Positions 27,977-37,316 are shown, counted from the first letter of the stretch. The stretch: 64,000 nucleotides of DNA from UBA10649 sp963700255 (GCA_963700255.1 CAVOWW010000023.1:1-64000), one strand, 5' to 3'. Translations and numbers: made by a program. Notes: generated by a model from the letters alone, not told the origin.

Positions 27977-28530
27977 CACATCGGACTACCTGCGTTCCTG
28001 AATAGGCGATCGCGGATGCCCGGCGAGGTCTCTCCGACGCACACCGTCGATCAGGGCATCGACCTCCTTCAAGGAACCGAGCTGGGCTGGTCTTTCACAT
28101 GCCCGCTCATTGGTCCCCCACAGCCTGTGCCATACATCCGCCCTCGTGCGCCTCCAAGTTGGATGCGCCTTCAGGCCAGTCCCAGCCCGAGACCCATCCC
28201 AACGGGTTCGGAGGGCGAGGCTCAGCACCACGCCTCGACGGGTAGTCAGTTCAACTACTCGCGAGAGCGCAGCATGGGACCAGACGAGGCAACGTTGGCT
28301 CAGCCGGTTAGGACCCGCTCACCCAATTGGTGGAGTAGAAGCGTTGGTGCACAGGGGTTGCGAGCGACTCGCGGGGGCAGGTCCCGAGGGATCTCCCCGA
28401 GGCGGCTCTAGACGAGATGAACCTTTCACGACCGCCATTAACCGGGAGTGGACCTCAGGTTGACCTGGACGGCTGTGGACCTTGTTGTCGTTTGGCCACT
28501 TCGCGGCCGTGCGAGTGGCAGGCTGCGGAA
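27977..28530. other. Gene-free stretch
   Basis: About 550 bp between the decayed methyltransferase and the GmrSD-like gene. Open frames here have no natural protein composition on either strand. GC content looks somewhat lower than in neighbouring genes. A tRNA D-arm-like string near 28,295 does not extend to a cloverleaf. Confidence 0.4.
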
Positions 28531-30486
28531 ATGGCCCCAAAGAGCGAAGTGAGCCTCGCCACCGTCGTAACGGAGCGGCTACTCGAAGTTGCGGACTATC
28601 AGCGTCCCTATGCGTGGGAGGGCAAGCACCTTCGCGATCTTTGGGAGGACATCGACCTCATGGGAATGGGCCGGCACTATGCCGGGACGCTTGTGTTCAA
28701 GGAGATCGGTGCGGCGACACAGGAGGCCTCCGACGGCGAGTCACTGGCGCGCTACGAAGTCGTCGACGGACAACAGCGTTTGACGACATGTCTCCTGCTG
28801 CTGGATCGGGTGCGCAGGCAGTTGGAGATCCTCGGTGAGGAGGGCATAGAGGAGGCTCAGCAGACCGCCCAGCGTCTCGCGACCCGGTTCGGGGTCTTGC
28901 ATGTCGACAAGGTGCGAACGCCTCGTCTCCAGTTGGCGCCGGACTTGGCCGCCTTCTGGCTGGACTGCATTCTCGGGAACGAACCGATTGCGGATACAAC
29001 CATGGTTGCAGGCGAGAGACGTCTGGCGGAGGCTAGGGAGTTTTTCGATGAGCGCGTGTCGTCGCTCGTCGCAGATACGGATCCTGTCATCGCCACAGAG
29101 CGCCTGATGAATCTGCAGAGGCGTGTCGCCAACGGCTTACGCTTCCTGGTGTACGAGGTCGAATCCGACGCGGAAGTCGGCGTCATCTTCGAGACCCTCA
29201 ATGAACGCGGACGACCCCTGACCGAACTGGAGAAGGTCAAGAACTACCTTCTATACCTCGCGAGGCAGTTGCCGGACTCGCGCAGCGAGGACCTAGCCAA
29301 ATTCATCAACAAGCAATGGTCGGAGATCTTCCAACGGCTCTCCCGCCTGCAGCGAGCCATGGAGGAACGACTCCTCAGAGCGCACTGGCTCGCCACATTC
29401 GATCCTGATGCGAGGCGTTGGAAGCGCACACAATCGATCAAGGACCGCTTTCCTCGAAGCCGATAAGTGCCTGGATCGGCGCGTCTGAATCCACAAGGGG
29501 TGGAGGAGATGCCGACTGAGGGTGCATGGGACACGCTTCACGATGAGGTGAAGGCGTATGTGCGCACGCTCGCTTCCTGTGCAACGTTCTTGGCTGAGAT
29601 GTATGACTCGGGAGCCGAATACCACGACTTCACGTCGTCGGCAGCTCGGGTGCACCTCGCAACGGCAGCATTGCGCCGCAGCCCGGTAGTTGCGATCTAT
29701 CAGCCTTTGATCTTCGCTTTCCGCCTCAGGCACCCCGAGGACGGTGCCGGGTATGCGTCACTCATTGAGCTGTGCGAGAAGTACTCGGCGAGAGTCTTCG
29801 CCATCTGTCAACGCCGCTCGAATGCCGGTGAGCCGTACCTGTCCCGAATCGCCTTCGATCTCCATGAGGGAGCCGATGTCCAATCAAGCATGGAGAAGAT
29901 CAGTTCCCTGCTGTGGCAATACGCGCCCGACGACGCAGTCGCCGAGAACCTCTCAGGGACCCTCGATTGGTACGTCCGGCAGGCGCTGCGGTACTTCCTA
30001 TATGAGTACGAGCGTTCCTTCGCCAAGTCCGATGAGGATGTTCGGCCGTGGTCGGACTTCAACGAAACCGGTGCCCGAAAGACAATCGAGCACATCTTGC
30101 CGCAGACGCCCGATGAAGGAAGCCAGTGGCGTCGAGACTTCACCGAACTCGAGCACGAGACGCTCTGTCACACCCTCGGAAACCTGGTACTGACGTACGA
30201 CAATTCCGTGTACTCGAACAAGGACTATAGGGAGAAGCGCGGGGTGCCCGGACAGGTCAAGCCGCCCTGCTACTTCTCACCGTCTGCACTGCGTTCGGAG
30301 GCCTGGGTTGCACAGACACACGAGGAATGGACGCCTGCCACCATCGCCGAGCGGCAACGAACCATCGCCGAGTGGGCGATAGCGAGGTGGGCGGTTGCGC
30401 GGCCCACGAGCCTTGCTGCGGAAGAGGCGATTCAGGAGGTGACCGACGAGGTCGAGGTCAATTCCACGGACACGGAGTCCGCGTAG
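28531..30486 (+). CDS. GmrSD-like DUF262/DUF1524 nuclease, split by an in-frame TAA
   Basis: About 650 aa in one frame, interrupted only by TAA at 29464-29466. The DUF262 half from ATG 28531 has VADYQRPYAWEGKHLRDLWE, YEVVDGQQRLTTCLLLLDRV (the conserved DGQQRLTT nucleotide site) and GVIFETLNERGRPLTELEKV. The DUF1524 half has KTIEHILPQTPDEGSQW (His-containing nuclease motif), CHTLGNLVLTYDNSVYSNKD and YREKRG. RSR-stop-VPGSARL would be continuous if TAA were TAC (Tyr). GmrSD/BrxU-type proteins cut modified phage DNA with nucleotide help. A GTG directly after the stop could allow separate translation of the second half. Sited in a nuclease-rich stretch. Confidence 0.75.
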
Positions 30487-30524
30487 CCCGGGCTGTTCGC
30501 GGACTGAACATCACGTCGATGCGC

Positions 30525-30549
30525 CGGGAGTCGAGGATGTGGACTCCCG
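30525..30549. terminator. Hairpin after the GmrSD-like gene
   Basis: CGGGAGTC (30525-30532) and GACTCCCG (30542-30549) form a perfect 8-bp stem with a 9-nt loop, 39 bp past the GmrSD-like stop. There is no T-run, so termination is only suggested. Confidence 0.4.
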
Positions 30550-30649
30550 TTGAAGGCTGACCCCGGAAGAACATCGTGGCGGGCGTTCGCTGGGCCGGGA
30601 GATGTAGGAGCAGATCAGGCTGCTTCGCGGGCTGTCCGAGGGCCCGGTC

Positions 30650-30799
30650 TCAAGCGCCCGCGTCACCGTCATCGCTCACACGAGTGGGCGGCTTCATCTC
30701 CTGCCCCTCGGTTGCACAGACTCCAATGGGTTCCTCGGGCCGCTCTAGGCCCGACGCGAACTGGCCTGAGTCCATCAGCCAGGTCAGCATCCGCGTCAT
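30650..30799 (-). CDS. Small hypothetical protein coupled to the MazG-like gene
   Basis: 49 aa from ATG 30799, which overlaps the stop of the MazG-like gene (ATGA). The sequence begins MTRMLTWLMDSGQFASGL and is otherwise acidic, with no known domain. Support comes only from the coupled start and reasonable composition. Confidence 0.3.
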   Translation of the reverse strand: MTRMLTWLMDSGQFASGLERPEEPIGVCATEGQEMKPPTRVSDDGDAGA

Positions 30800-31095
30800 T
30801 CGAGAAAGAGCCGCTCCCTGAACGCCCCCCGTTGAACGGACTTGCGGGCAGCTAGCGCGGTCACGTCCTCGAGCCTCCAGCCGTGTGCCGCACACGTCGC
30901 CACGAGAACCTCGTACAGATCAGCCAACTCCTCCAGAAGGTGGTCGGGTGCCGCGCGCTGGGACTCCTCCGCCTCCTCGACCAACTTGTCCAGCAGGGCC
31001 GACCGGAACTCACGATCGTCCAGTACGCGGACCTGCGGGTGGTCACCGTTGGCACGAATGAGCTCGGGGATCTTGTCCCTGACGAGTTTCCCCAC
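30796..31095 (-). CDS. MazG-like nucleoside triphosphate pyrophosphohydrolase
   Basis: 99 aa from GTG 31095. The start KLVRDKIPELIRANGDHPQV is the hallmark of the phosphoribosyl-ATP-pyrophosphohydrolase-like/MazG subgroup. The metal site follows in a helix pair: LLDKLVEEAEESQRA (EEAEE) and LLEELADLYEVLVATCAA (EELAD...E). These all-alpha enzymes hydrolyse non-canonical or excess NTPs. In phage-defence neighbourhoods they may act on modified nucleotides, but a housekeeping role is equally possible. Divergent from the HNH gene with about 30 bp between starts. Confidence 0.75.
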   Translation of the reverse strand: MGKLVRDKIPELIRANGDHPQVRVLDDREFRSALLDKLVEEAEESQRAAPDHLLEELADLYEVLVATCAAHGWRLEDVTALAARKSVQRGAFRERLFLE

Positions 31096-31124
31096 TTGTC
31101 ACACCCTTCCGCCACACTTGCCTC

Positions 31125-32126
31125 ATGGACTTCTATCAGGCCGAGCCCACTGCCTTCTCATCGTGGCGGATGGCGATCCTCATGGGTGCCAACTCGCGGA
31201 CATACAAGTTCGCCCTCGGCCATGCACTCCTGACGCTGGCGGCGCAGGGCCGCGACTCGGCCACGTTGGCCGAGATCGCCCTCCCGTACTCCCTTGCCAT
31301 GGCCGAGCACGCTCAGGAGTACCCGCAAGCACCCAAGGCGGGCAACCTCGGCGAAGAGGACTATCTCCAGGTGCTGGCTACCGAGGCGGCCGCCACACTC
31401 GCCTCCGGCGTTCCAACGGAGAGGCTGGTCGACGCGACGACGAAGTCGATGCCGGGCATGGTGATGACGAAGTTCCACAATCTGCGGGGCATGGACGGGG
31501 TCCCCCATCGCTTCTACGACATGCCCGAACGCGGGGCCAGCGGTCTGGTCCGATTCACGACGTACCTGACCGAGGTGGGAACGAGCGTCCACATGTCCGT
31601 GCTGGGTGAAGAACTCGGTACTCGCTGGTCCCTCGTCGAAAGCGCGTTCGACGCGGAGATTGGGGCCGCTCTCGTCCGCGAAGGGGTACTCGTGGACGCG
31701 GCGGGCGTGATGCTTCTGGACCCTGTGAGGCGAGCGCCGGTCGCACGGGCGCGACAGGCCCTCATCGGGTTCCAGCATGGACGATGCTTCTACTGCCACA
31801 CACGTATCGACGATGTGAACGTCGATGCGCATGTCGATCACGTGTACCCGTACTCGCTGATGAAGACCGGGGTGTGGGCCGGCCCGAATCTCAACGGGGT
31901 CTGGAACCTCGTCGTCGCCTGCGCGCCGTGCAACCTCTCGAAGTCCAACCGCCCGCCGAGCGGGGGCGAGATCCAGCGCTTGGTGGAACGCAACCAAGCG
32001 ATCCTGACGTCGCCGTATCCGCTGAAGCGGGCGGTGCAACTTCTGCTTACTCAGCGAGGGAACACACCGGCTTCCTTCTATGAATGGGTAGCCTCTGAAG
32101 CACGGCTCGAACCGCGCTGGCTATGA
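31125..32126 (+). CDS. HNH endonuclease with large unknown N-terminal region
   Basis: 333 aa, intact. The last 90 residues carry a zinc-type HNH nuclease: HGRCFYCHTRI, VDAHVDHVYPYSLMKTGVW, NLNGVWNLVVACAPCNLSKS (CxxC, DHV, N, CxxC). The first 230 residues begin FYQAEPTAFSSWRMAILMGA, contain RTYKFALGHALLTLAAQG, and show no known domain; they may be the DNA- or partner-binding part. HNH proteins with such long N-termini are frequent in restriction-like defence genes. It stands alone on its strand between the MazG-like gene and the PD-(D/E)XK-like gene. Target unknown. Confidence 0.75.
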   Translation: MDFYQAEPTAFSSWRMAILMGANSRTYKFALGHALLTLAAQGRDSATLAEIALPYSLAMAEHAQEYPQAPKAGNLGEEDYLQVLATEAAATLASGVPTERLVDATTKSMPGMVMTKFHNLRGMDGVPHRFYDMPERGASGLVRFTTYLTEVGTSVHMSVLGEELGTRWSLVESAFDAEIGAALVREGVLVDAAGVMLLDPVRRAPVARARQALIGFQHGRCFYCHTRIDDVNVDAHVDHVYPYSLMKTGVWAGPNLNGVWNLVVACAPCNLSKSNRPPSGGEIQRLVERNQAILTSPYPLKRAVQLLLTQRGNTPASFYEWVASEARLEPRWL

Positions 32127-32248
32127 CGACGCTGCCGAGCTGGCGGCGCAAGTCACCGGTGGGTGGGGCGTCGGGCCGAGCAACTTGGCGGTCGCCACAT
32201 GTGGAGCATGTTCGAGATGGCGGCCACGACTCATGGCGACGGTCTTGA

Positions 32249-32318
32249 GTAGCCAGGGGCGGGGTCGACCCGCCGACCTCCAATTCTCGGTCGGTCCGTC
32301 GTACCCACCGCTCTACGT
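32249..32318 (-). tRNA. Degenerate tRNA remnant (tRNA-Phe-like)
   Basis: On the minus strand a good T-arm, GGCGG-GTCGACC-CCGCC, is followed by CCTGGCTAC like the 3' end of actinobacterial tRNA-Phe. Upstream, ACCGA/TTGGA forms an anticodon stem with loop CCGAGAA, where the normal T33 is C and the anticodon would read GAG. The D-arm is poor and no matching 5' acceptor strand is found. It therefore looks like the remnant of a tRNA 3' half. Confidence 0.4.
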
Positions 32319-32404
32319 CGCCGAGATGCGAAAGGACAATTGGCCGGGCGTGAGACATCCCCTTTCCAGCGCTCCCCTTAAGTTGTCTCGCGGATCCTTC
32401 GTCA

Positions 32405-32484
32405 TCAGCCGGGAAGGCCCACCGCTCCGCCACGCCCACTCCCCCATCCACTCTCGGTGTCACGCTAAGGGGAGCGTCTGACAT
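32405..32484 (-). repeat. Copied N-terminal fragment of the HEAT-like gene
   Basis: From ATG 32484 the reading is MSDAPLSVTPRVDGG, then VAERWAFPADDE, closely matching the start of the gene at 27099 (MSDAPPSVSHRERMG, VAERWAFPDDDK). DNA identity is also evident (GAGCGGTGGGCCTTCCCG in both). Similarity stops after about 30 codons and the rest is unrelated. It is a non-functional scar, oriented as in the parent gene. The 32127-32635 stretch holds this fragment and the tRNA remnant, with no intact gene. Confidence 0.65.
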
Positions 32485-32635
32485 GGCTGCTGGCCCGAAC
32501 AGATACCGAGCAGCACCGGCGGTGATCTCAAGTAGTGTTCCGAAACAGTTGCGACGGAGACCCCGAACCCAACCGGATTCGGCAGACGCGATCACGACGG
32601 TGTCGAGAGTTCGCGATCGAAACGGGAGGCCCGCG

Positions 32636-33676
32636 ATGTGCGCTTTCATCAACCTCGAACATGATGCCAAGACGGTGGTCTTCAAGGGGGACTTCCAGCT
32701 CGAGAACGAACTCGTTTTCGGGTTCTTCACCGGCACCCCAGCACCCCAGTACACGGACGCCTTCGAGCGCGCTCTGGTCCTCGGCTGCTACGCCTTGAGC
32801 CTCAACGGAACCGGCGAGCTACTCAACAAGGTAGCCATGGATCTCAACGGGGAACTCCAGCAGCTGCGGGTCCTGATGGACCTCCGCGGGATGAAGGAGA
32901 GAGTTGCCGCGGTCGCCGGCGCAGAGGCCGAGGTCAACATCATCGACACGCTTCAGGCTCTCTCGGACAGCCACGGGTGGGGTGACGAGATCACAAACAC
33001 CGGTGGCAATGTTGGGGCCCTGGCTCGGCGGAAGGTCGGGGACGCCGTGATCGCCATCGCCGGCACCGAGCGCAGCATCGTCATCGAGAGCAAGGCCGAC
33101 AAGTCCGTCTCACTGGGGGATCCCGCTACGACCGACCCGACCAAAGTGAAGACCAACTTCGAGACGAAGACCGCCTACGGCCAAGGCCTTACAGCCCTCG
33201 CGAACCGAAGGGCCGACGTCGCGATCATGGTTCACTTCGCCGACAACGTGCATAAGTCGATACGAGACGGCGGAGTCATCCAGTTCCTCCCGGAGCAGCC
33301 CGGATTCGTGGTCATCGTCGACCGCGTGAACGGATCCTGGGGGCCGCTCACGGCTGCCTACGCCCTGGCACGCGGTCTGTGTCTGGCTTGGGACGACGGT
33401 GCCGAGCGCTGGGCGTCGGTGGACCTGATCGTCAAGCGTCTACGACGCGAACTCGATCGGATGTTCGCGATCGATGAGCAGCTCGAGCGAGTGAGGACGG
33501 CCGCGACGTCGATCCTCACCTCGTTGGACTTGATCACGGAGACGCGTGAGTCCGTCCGGGAGAGCCTGGAGCTCATGGCGCAGGCGAGTGTGGCTCTGCT
33601 GGCGAACCCGACGGACGCGAGGGCGAAGCATGCCCTCTTCCTCGACGACGCGAGCGGCGGTCCACAGCCCGCATGA
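32636..33676 (+). CDS. PD-(D/E)XK-nuclease-like protein of unknown family
   Basis: 346 aa from ATG 32636, with CGGGAGG eight bases upstream; longer starts lack a ribosome site. Around residues 130-165 the sequence reads GDAVIAIAGTERSIVIESKA, an Asp followed by Glu-Ser-Lys on the next strand, as in PD-(D/E)XK nucleases. It continues DKSVSLGDP and YGQGLTALANRRADVAIMVH. The N-terminal third is helical, and the last 100 residues are a long charged helix region (VKRLRRELDRMFAIDEQLER), possibly coiled coil. I infer a restriction-like nuclease; no known system matches. It sits next to the HNH gene and the duplication scar. Confidence 0.5.
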   Translation: MCAFINLEHDAKTVVFKGDFQLENELVFGFFTGTPAPQYTDAFERALVLGCYALSLNGTGELLNKVAMDLNGELQQLRVLMDLRGMKERVAAVAGAEAEVNIIDTLQALSDSHGWGDEITNTGGNVGALARRKVGDAVIAIAGTERSIVIESKADKSVSLGDPATTDPTKVKTNFETKTAYGQGLTALANRRADVAIMVHFADNVHKSIRDGGVIQFLPEQPGFVVIVDRVNGSWGPLTAAYALARGLCLAWDDGAERWASVDLIVKRLRRELDRMFAIDEQLERVRTAATSILTSLDLITETRESVRESLELMAQASVALLANPTDARAKHALFLDDASGGPQPA

Positions 33677-33683
33677 ACCAGGT

Positions 33684-34609
33684 TCACCCTGCCGCCTCGA
33701 CGGACATCCGAGCCCATACCTCGGGCGTCACATCGTCTGGCTGGTAGCCGCCGGCTCCGCCCAAGAGGATCGGCAAGTGCGGGAAGGCCGAGCGGACCGC
33801 GTTAACGGCCTCGACCATCCCTTCGACCGAATAGGTCAGCGTCGACAGCGGATCCGTGCGATGCCCGTCGGCTCCCATGGCGATGAACACGAGGTCCGCC
33901 TCGAAGCCTGAGGCGAGCCCGATGAACCGCTCGACCGCTGCCTGCAGCTCGGCATCCCCTGAGCCGGCCGCGAGGGGCTCGTTGTACACCTGATGAGACG
34001 GATCATCCTCACGGCCGGTACCCGGGAAGATGGTCCGGTCGTGTACGGAGAAGGTGAGCACCGACTCCTCCCCGCGCAGGAGGCTCTCGGTGCCGTCGCC
34101 ATGGTGGGCATCGATGTCCAGGATCGCGACCCGACGCCCGGCTGACGACGGCCACCTTCGCGGCCAGGGCGAAGTCAGCGAACACGCAGAAGCCCGAGGA
34201 CCGGTCCCGTTGAGCGTGGTGCTTCGCCCCCGCGAAGTTGACGGCTGTCAGGGCGTGACCGGCGAGCAGCTCCTCCAAGGCCAGCAGCGTTCCACCGGCC
34301 ATCCGGCTGGCGAGGACCCCGAGGTCGGGTCGCGGGCCGGACCACTCGTTCGATAGGCCCTCCACGATGACGGCGTGCACGTAGTCAGGATCGTGGACCA
34401 GCTCGAGGGTCGCCGGCCCGGGCAGCAGCTCGGACTCGACCTCGCGGACCGTGACACCGGCCTGCCGGGGCCAGCTCGAGGAGTCGCTCGCGGGCCTTCA
34501 TGAACCGCCGGCCCTGGGTCGGGTGCTGGGCGTCGAACACCCAGTTGGCGTACTCGTCGGAATGCACGAGCACCAGGGATCCGGCCGTCGGGATCGGAGT
34601 CGGGGTCAT
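33684..34609 (-). CDS. Histone-deacetylase-family enzyme (frameshifted)
   Basis: About 310 aa from ATG 34609, assembled from three or four frames. Pieces in order: LVLVHSDEYANWVFDAQHPT and GRRFMKARERL; MHAVIVEGLSNEWSGPRPDL; ALTAVNFAGAKHHAQRDRSS-GFCVFADFA (the HH pair and GFC of the active site); then a piece reading ILDIDAHHGDGTES (zinc-binding D-x-H); and TFSVHDRTIFPGTG, VYNEPLAAGSGD, ADLVFIAMGADGH-DPL (second zinc Asp). This is the AcuC/acetoin-utilisation/polyamine-deacetylase class, which removes acetyl groups from small molecules or lysines. It overlaps the small gene upstream (ATGA), as part of an operon with the VWA gene. Confidence 0.75.
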
Positions 34610-34888
34610 GAGGTCTCCTCGTCATCAGTGTCTGCCGTTGGGCTGACAGGCTGCTGCGGCTTGGCCTTGCGGCCGCGGCTCGTCGCCGCGTAGGAGCTCA
34701 TCGCCGACTTGCTCGAGTACTCCGCGGAGCGGTGGAGGACGTCGTCGGCCAGGCGCAGCAGCTCCTCCGCTGCCTCGCCGAGTCGAGCCGTCAGGCCGGT
34801 GTCCGGCGAGTCCTTCAGCTCCTCGCGCTTGCCGCTGACGCGTGGTGATCGCCGTCACCCAGGGTCCGTCGGGCGGTTGCCGAGTCAC
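34606..34888 (-). CDS. Small helical hypothetical protein (frameshifted)
   Basis: About 93 aa. GTG 34888 overlaps the VWA gene stop (GTGA), and its own stop overlaps the next ATG. The start TRQPPDGPWVTAITT shifts near 34,845 to VSGKREELKDSPDTGLTARL, EAAEELLRLADDVLHRSAEY and a basic tail SRGRKAKPQQP. It is helical and charged, with no known domain. Its position between VWA and deacetylase genes suggests a small accessory part. Confidence 0.4.
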
Positions 34889-35969
34889 CCTGCGCGCAGG
34901 CTCGTCGAGACGCCCTTCTTCGCGGCGTCCACGTCGACCAGCAGCTCCTCGACCTGCACCCGCGGGTCCGGGATGCGCCCGGCGGCCTGGTCCCCCGGCA
35001 CGACGTTGACCGAGATGGGCATGGTCACGCTGTGCTGCTGAAGGTCCGGCAGGCTGGTGAACTCGAGCACCACGTCGGCGATCGTCGCGAGACCCAGGGA
35101 CGCGAGCGCGGGGATGTGCAGCCGGAACAGCGTGCGCCGCTCCTCCCCGCCGTAGAGGTCGCCGAGGTTCACGACTACGGCGTCCCCCTCGATCCAGTGG
35201 GGCACGTCGTTGCGGACGGTGACACCACCGACCAACCCCGGCTGGGGAACGATGCGCAGCAGCGCTCCGAGGACCGACTTGCCCAGCAGGTCGGTGGCCG
35301 TGTCAGCGAGCTCGCTCATGCAGGCATCGACGTCGGGGGCGAACCGGTGCTCGCCATTGCCACCGCGAGTGATGGCCTCGAGCAGCACCTCGTCGTAGCC
35401 CAGCCCGAACCCGATTGTCGACGTGGTGATCGCCTGGCCGGCGTTGGCCGCCTGCGCGAGCCCCTGCATGACCACCGGATCCACGATGCCTGCATTAGCG
35501 TGGCCGTCGGAGACGAGCAGCACCGTCGCGCCGGCTATGCCCGCGCTGCCCGCCGTGCCCGTCGCCTGCAGGGCACGCGTCGCCTCTCGGACGCCGAGCA
35601 CGTAGCCGGCCGACAGGTCGGTGCATCCCCCCTCACGTATATGCTGCGGATGGTCCGCTCCAGCTCGGCTGAGTCGTGGTCGGCCATCACCCGGACAGGC
35701 ACGACGACGTCCGCCTGGTCGTCGAACGTGACCAGTCCGAACGCGTCCTGCGGCGCGAGCCTGCGGACGAGACCGGCGATGGCCTCGATGGCCCCCTCGA
35801 GCGGGTCGCCGCCCATGGACCCGGAGCGGTCGAGGACGATCACGAGCGCCTGCCCGGGTCGCCCGGCGACCTCCGGCGGCATCGGGGCGGTGAGCTGGAC
35901 CAGGCAGGTGACGTCATCCTCGCGGTCCAGGGCGAGCAGGTCGACGTCGAGATGGGTGGTGATGTGCAT
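34885..35969 (-). CDS. VWA-domain protein (one frameshift)
   Basis: About 360 aa from ATG 35969, with AAGGAGG upstream. HITTHLDVDLLALDRED and CLVQLTAPMPPE precede the VWA domain: ALVIVLDRSGSMGGDPLEGA is a perfect DxSGS metal site, and FGLVTFDDQADVVVPVRVM follows. A shift near 35,620 leads to YVLGVREATRALQATG, GATVLLVSDGHANAGI (third site) and GGNGEHRFAPDVDACMSELA, then a beta-rich C-terminal part. No signal peptide is seen, so it is probably cytoplasmic. It lies 12 bp after the phosphatase gene and leads into the small protein and deacetylase genes, one likely operon. Confidence 0.7.
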
Positions 35970-35980
35970 GGGGGCCTCCT

Positions 35981-36530
35981 TCAGGCTGCGGTGGGAGTGG
36001 AGCTGGACGGGGTGGAGCGGCGTGCCGGCACGTGGGCCGACGCCTCGGTGAGCAGCCAGCGCACGAAGTGCCGGTTGCTGAGCACCGCGGGGCTGCGGCG
36101 CTCGCGGATCAGGGCGATGGCGTCGGCTGCGCTGAGGCCGTGGTGCATGAGGGTCAGCGCCATGACCAGGCCGGACCGGTTGACGCCGGCCTGGCAGCGG
36201 ATCAGGACGCGGGCGCCCTCGCTCCACCGCTGGTGGGCGTAACGGGCCAGCGCCACGGCCCGCTCGACTGAGTGTCGCGGTGAGGTCGGAGTCGGGGAAG
36301 CCGAAGCGCAGCTCCTCCACTCCCCACGCCGCCGGCATGGCGTCGGCGTACAGCGTCACGACCAGGTCGAAGGGCTGGCGCCGGTCGTACCGGGTCGCGA
36401 TGGCTCGGCGGCCGACGACCTCGTCGTCCTCGGTGCCGCCCTGCCACAGGCCGGGCAGGATCTCGTCAGGGGCGTACTCGGGCCACCACGCAGTGTCAGG
36501 GGCGTATGGCATAGTCAGGTAGTGGTTCAC
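35981..36530 (-). CDS. Protein-tyrosine/dual-specificity-phosphatase-like protein (one frameshift)
   Basis: About 183 aa from ATG 36530 (MNHYLTMPYAPDTAWWPEYA). The first frame gives EILPGLWQGG, FDLVVTLYADAMPAAWG and LRFGFPDSDL. A shift near 36,265 gives ALARYAHQRWSEGARVLIRC-QAGVNRSG. CQAGVNRS is the CX5R phosphatase loop (nucleophile Cys, binding Arg), preceded by the usual VLIR strand, and the general-acid Asp is probably in FPDSD. It is a soluble enzyme acting on phosphoprotein or phosphorylated small molecules. It heads the minus-strand group VWA/small/deacetylase. Confidence 0.7.
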
Positions 36531-36679
36531 GTGTCATCCTCCAGGTCGGCGGGGCCTTCTTGCCCCTACACCTGGTTCGACACAAGCCAGCCGGAAAGGT
36601 AAACACGGCCTTCTGGACGCGGTAGCAGATCGCCTTCGAAGACGGGGATGGGGATGACGGACAGTACGAACAGCTTGCG

Positions 36680-37192
36680 GTGGTCCTCGACACTGCGCGC
36701 ACGTACCTCGGCCGCAACGGCAGTCAGCTCGTCCGCGCGAACGCCGAGGACCTCGCCCAGGAGGTGGGCATCAACTTCATGCGGGCCGCGGCCCGGGAGA
36801 CGATCGACAACCCGGCCGCCTGGGCGATCACGGCAGCCAAGAACCTCGCGATCAACCTCATCCAGCGCAACCGCGAGGACGCCAAGGACATGGAGGACGA
36901 CGCCAACCGAGGTCTGGTCCAGTTCGTCGTCCGAGGGGATGGCCACGAGTTACCAGGCCGTCATCAAGCAGCAGGCCGACCTGCTCATGGCCCAGCTCGA
37001 CGACGACGAGAAGCAGTTCGTCACTCTCGTCGCCATGGGCTACCCCCACGCCGAGATCGCGCGAGATCATGGGCTACGCCAACGCGGCAACGGTGAAGGC
37101 CACGCTGTATCGGAAGCGAGCCACGCTACTGGCCGCCGCCGGTGCGGTGGGCCTCGACGCCGACTGGCAGGAGCACCCGCGGCGTGTACTGA
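36680..37192 (+). CDS. Sigma-70-like (ECF-type) regulator, frameshifted
   Basis: Pieces in three frames: LDTARTYLGRNGSQLVRANA-EDLAQEVGINF (region 2-like, with the EDLAQEV pattern), NPAAWAITAAKNLAINLIQR; after a shift near 36,930, SYQAVIKQQADLLMAQLDDD, EKQFVTLVAMGYPHAEIA (region 4 helix); after another near 37,065, MGYANAATVKATLYRKRATL (recognition helix). It stops at 37192. The layout is that of a small sigma factor. The start is uncertain: GTG 36680 is the first in frame, but AFEDGDGDDGQYEQLA just upstream also reads well. Divergent from the phosphatase group, about 145 bp apart. Confidence 0.5.
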
Positions 37193-37316
37193 GGAGCTCC
37201 TAATCCGTGCCTGACGGGCCACGGGGCAGTTGCGCCCAAGTGAAGTCCCAAATTGAGGGAGTCGTTTGGGTGATGATGGACGTCGCGACAAGCGGACCAC
37301 GGGGGACGATGCGGAC

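Noticed and set aside
28290..28370. tRNA D-arm-like string GGCTCAGCCGGTTAGGA
   Set aside because: No acceptor pairing, anticodon stem or T-arm can be built around it on either strand.
29464..29466. Stop-codon readthrough or recoding in the GmrSD-like gene
   Set aside because: No supporting RNA structure is visible and a single base change explains it more simply.
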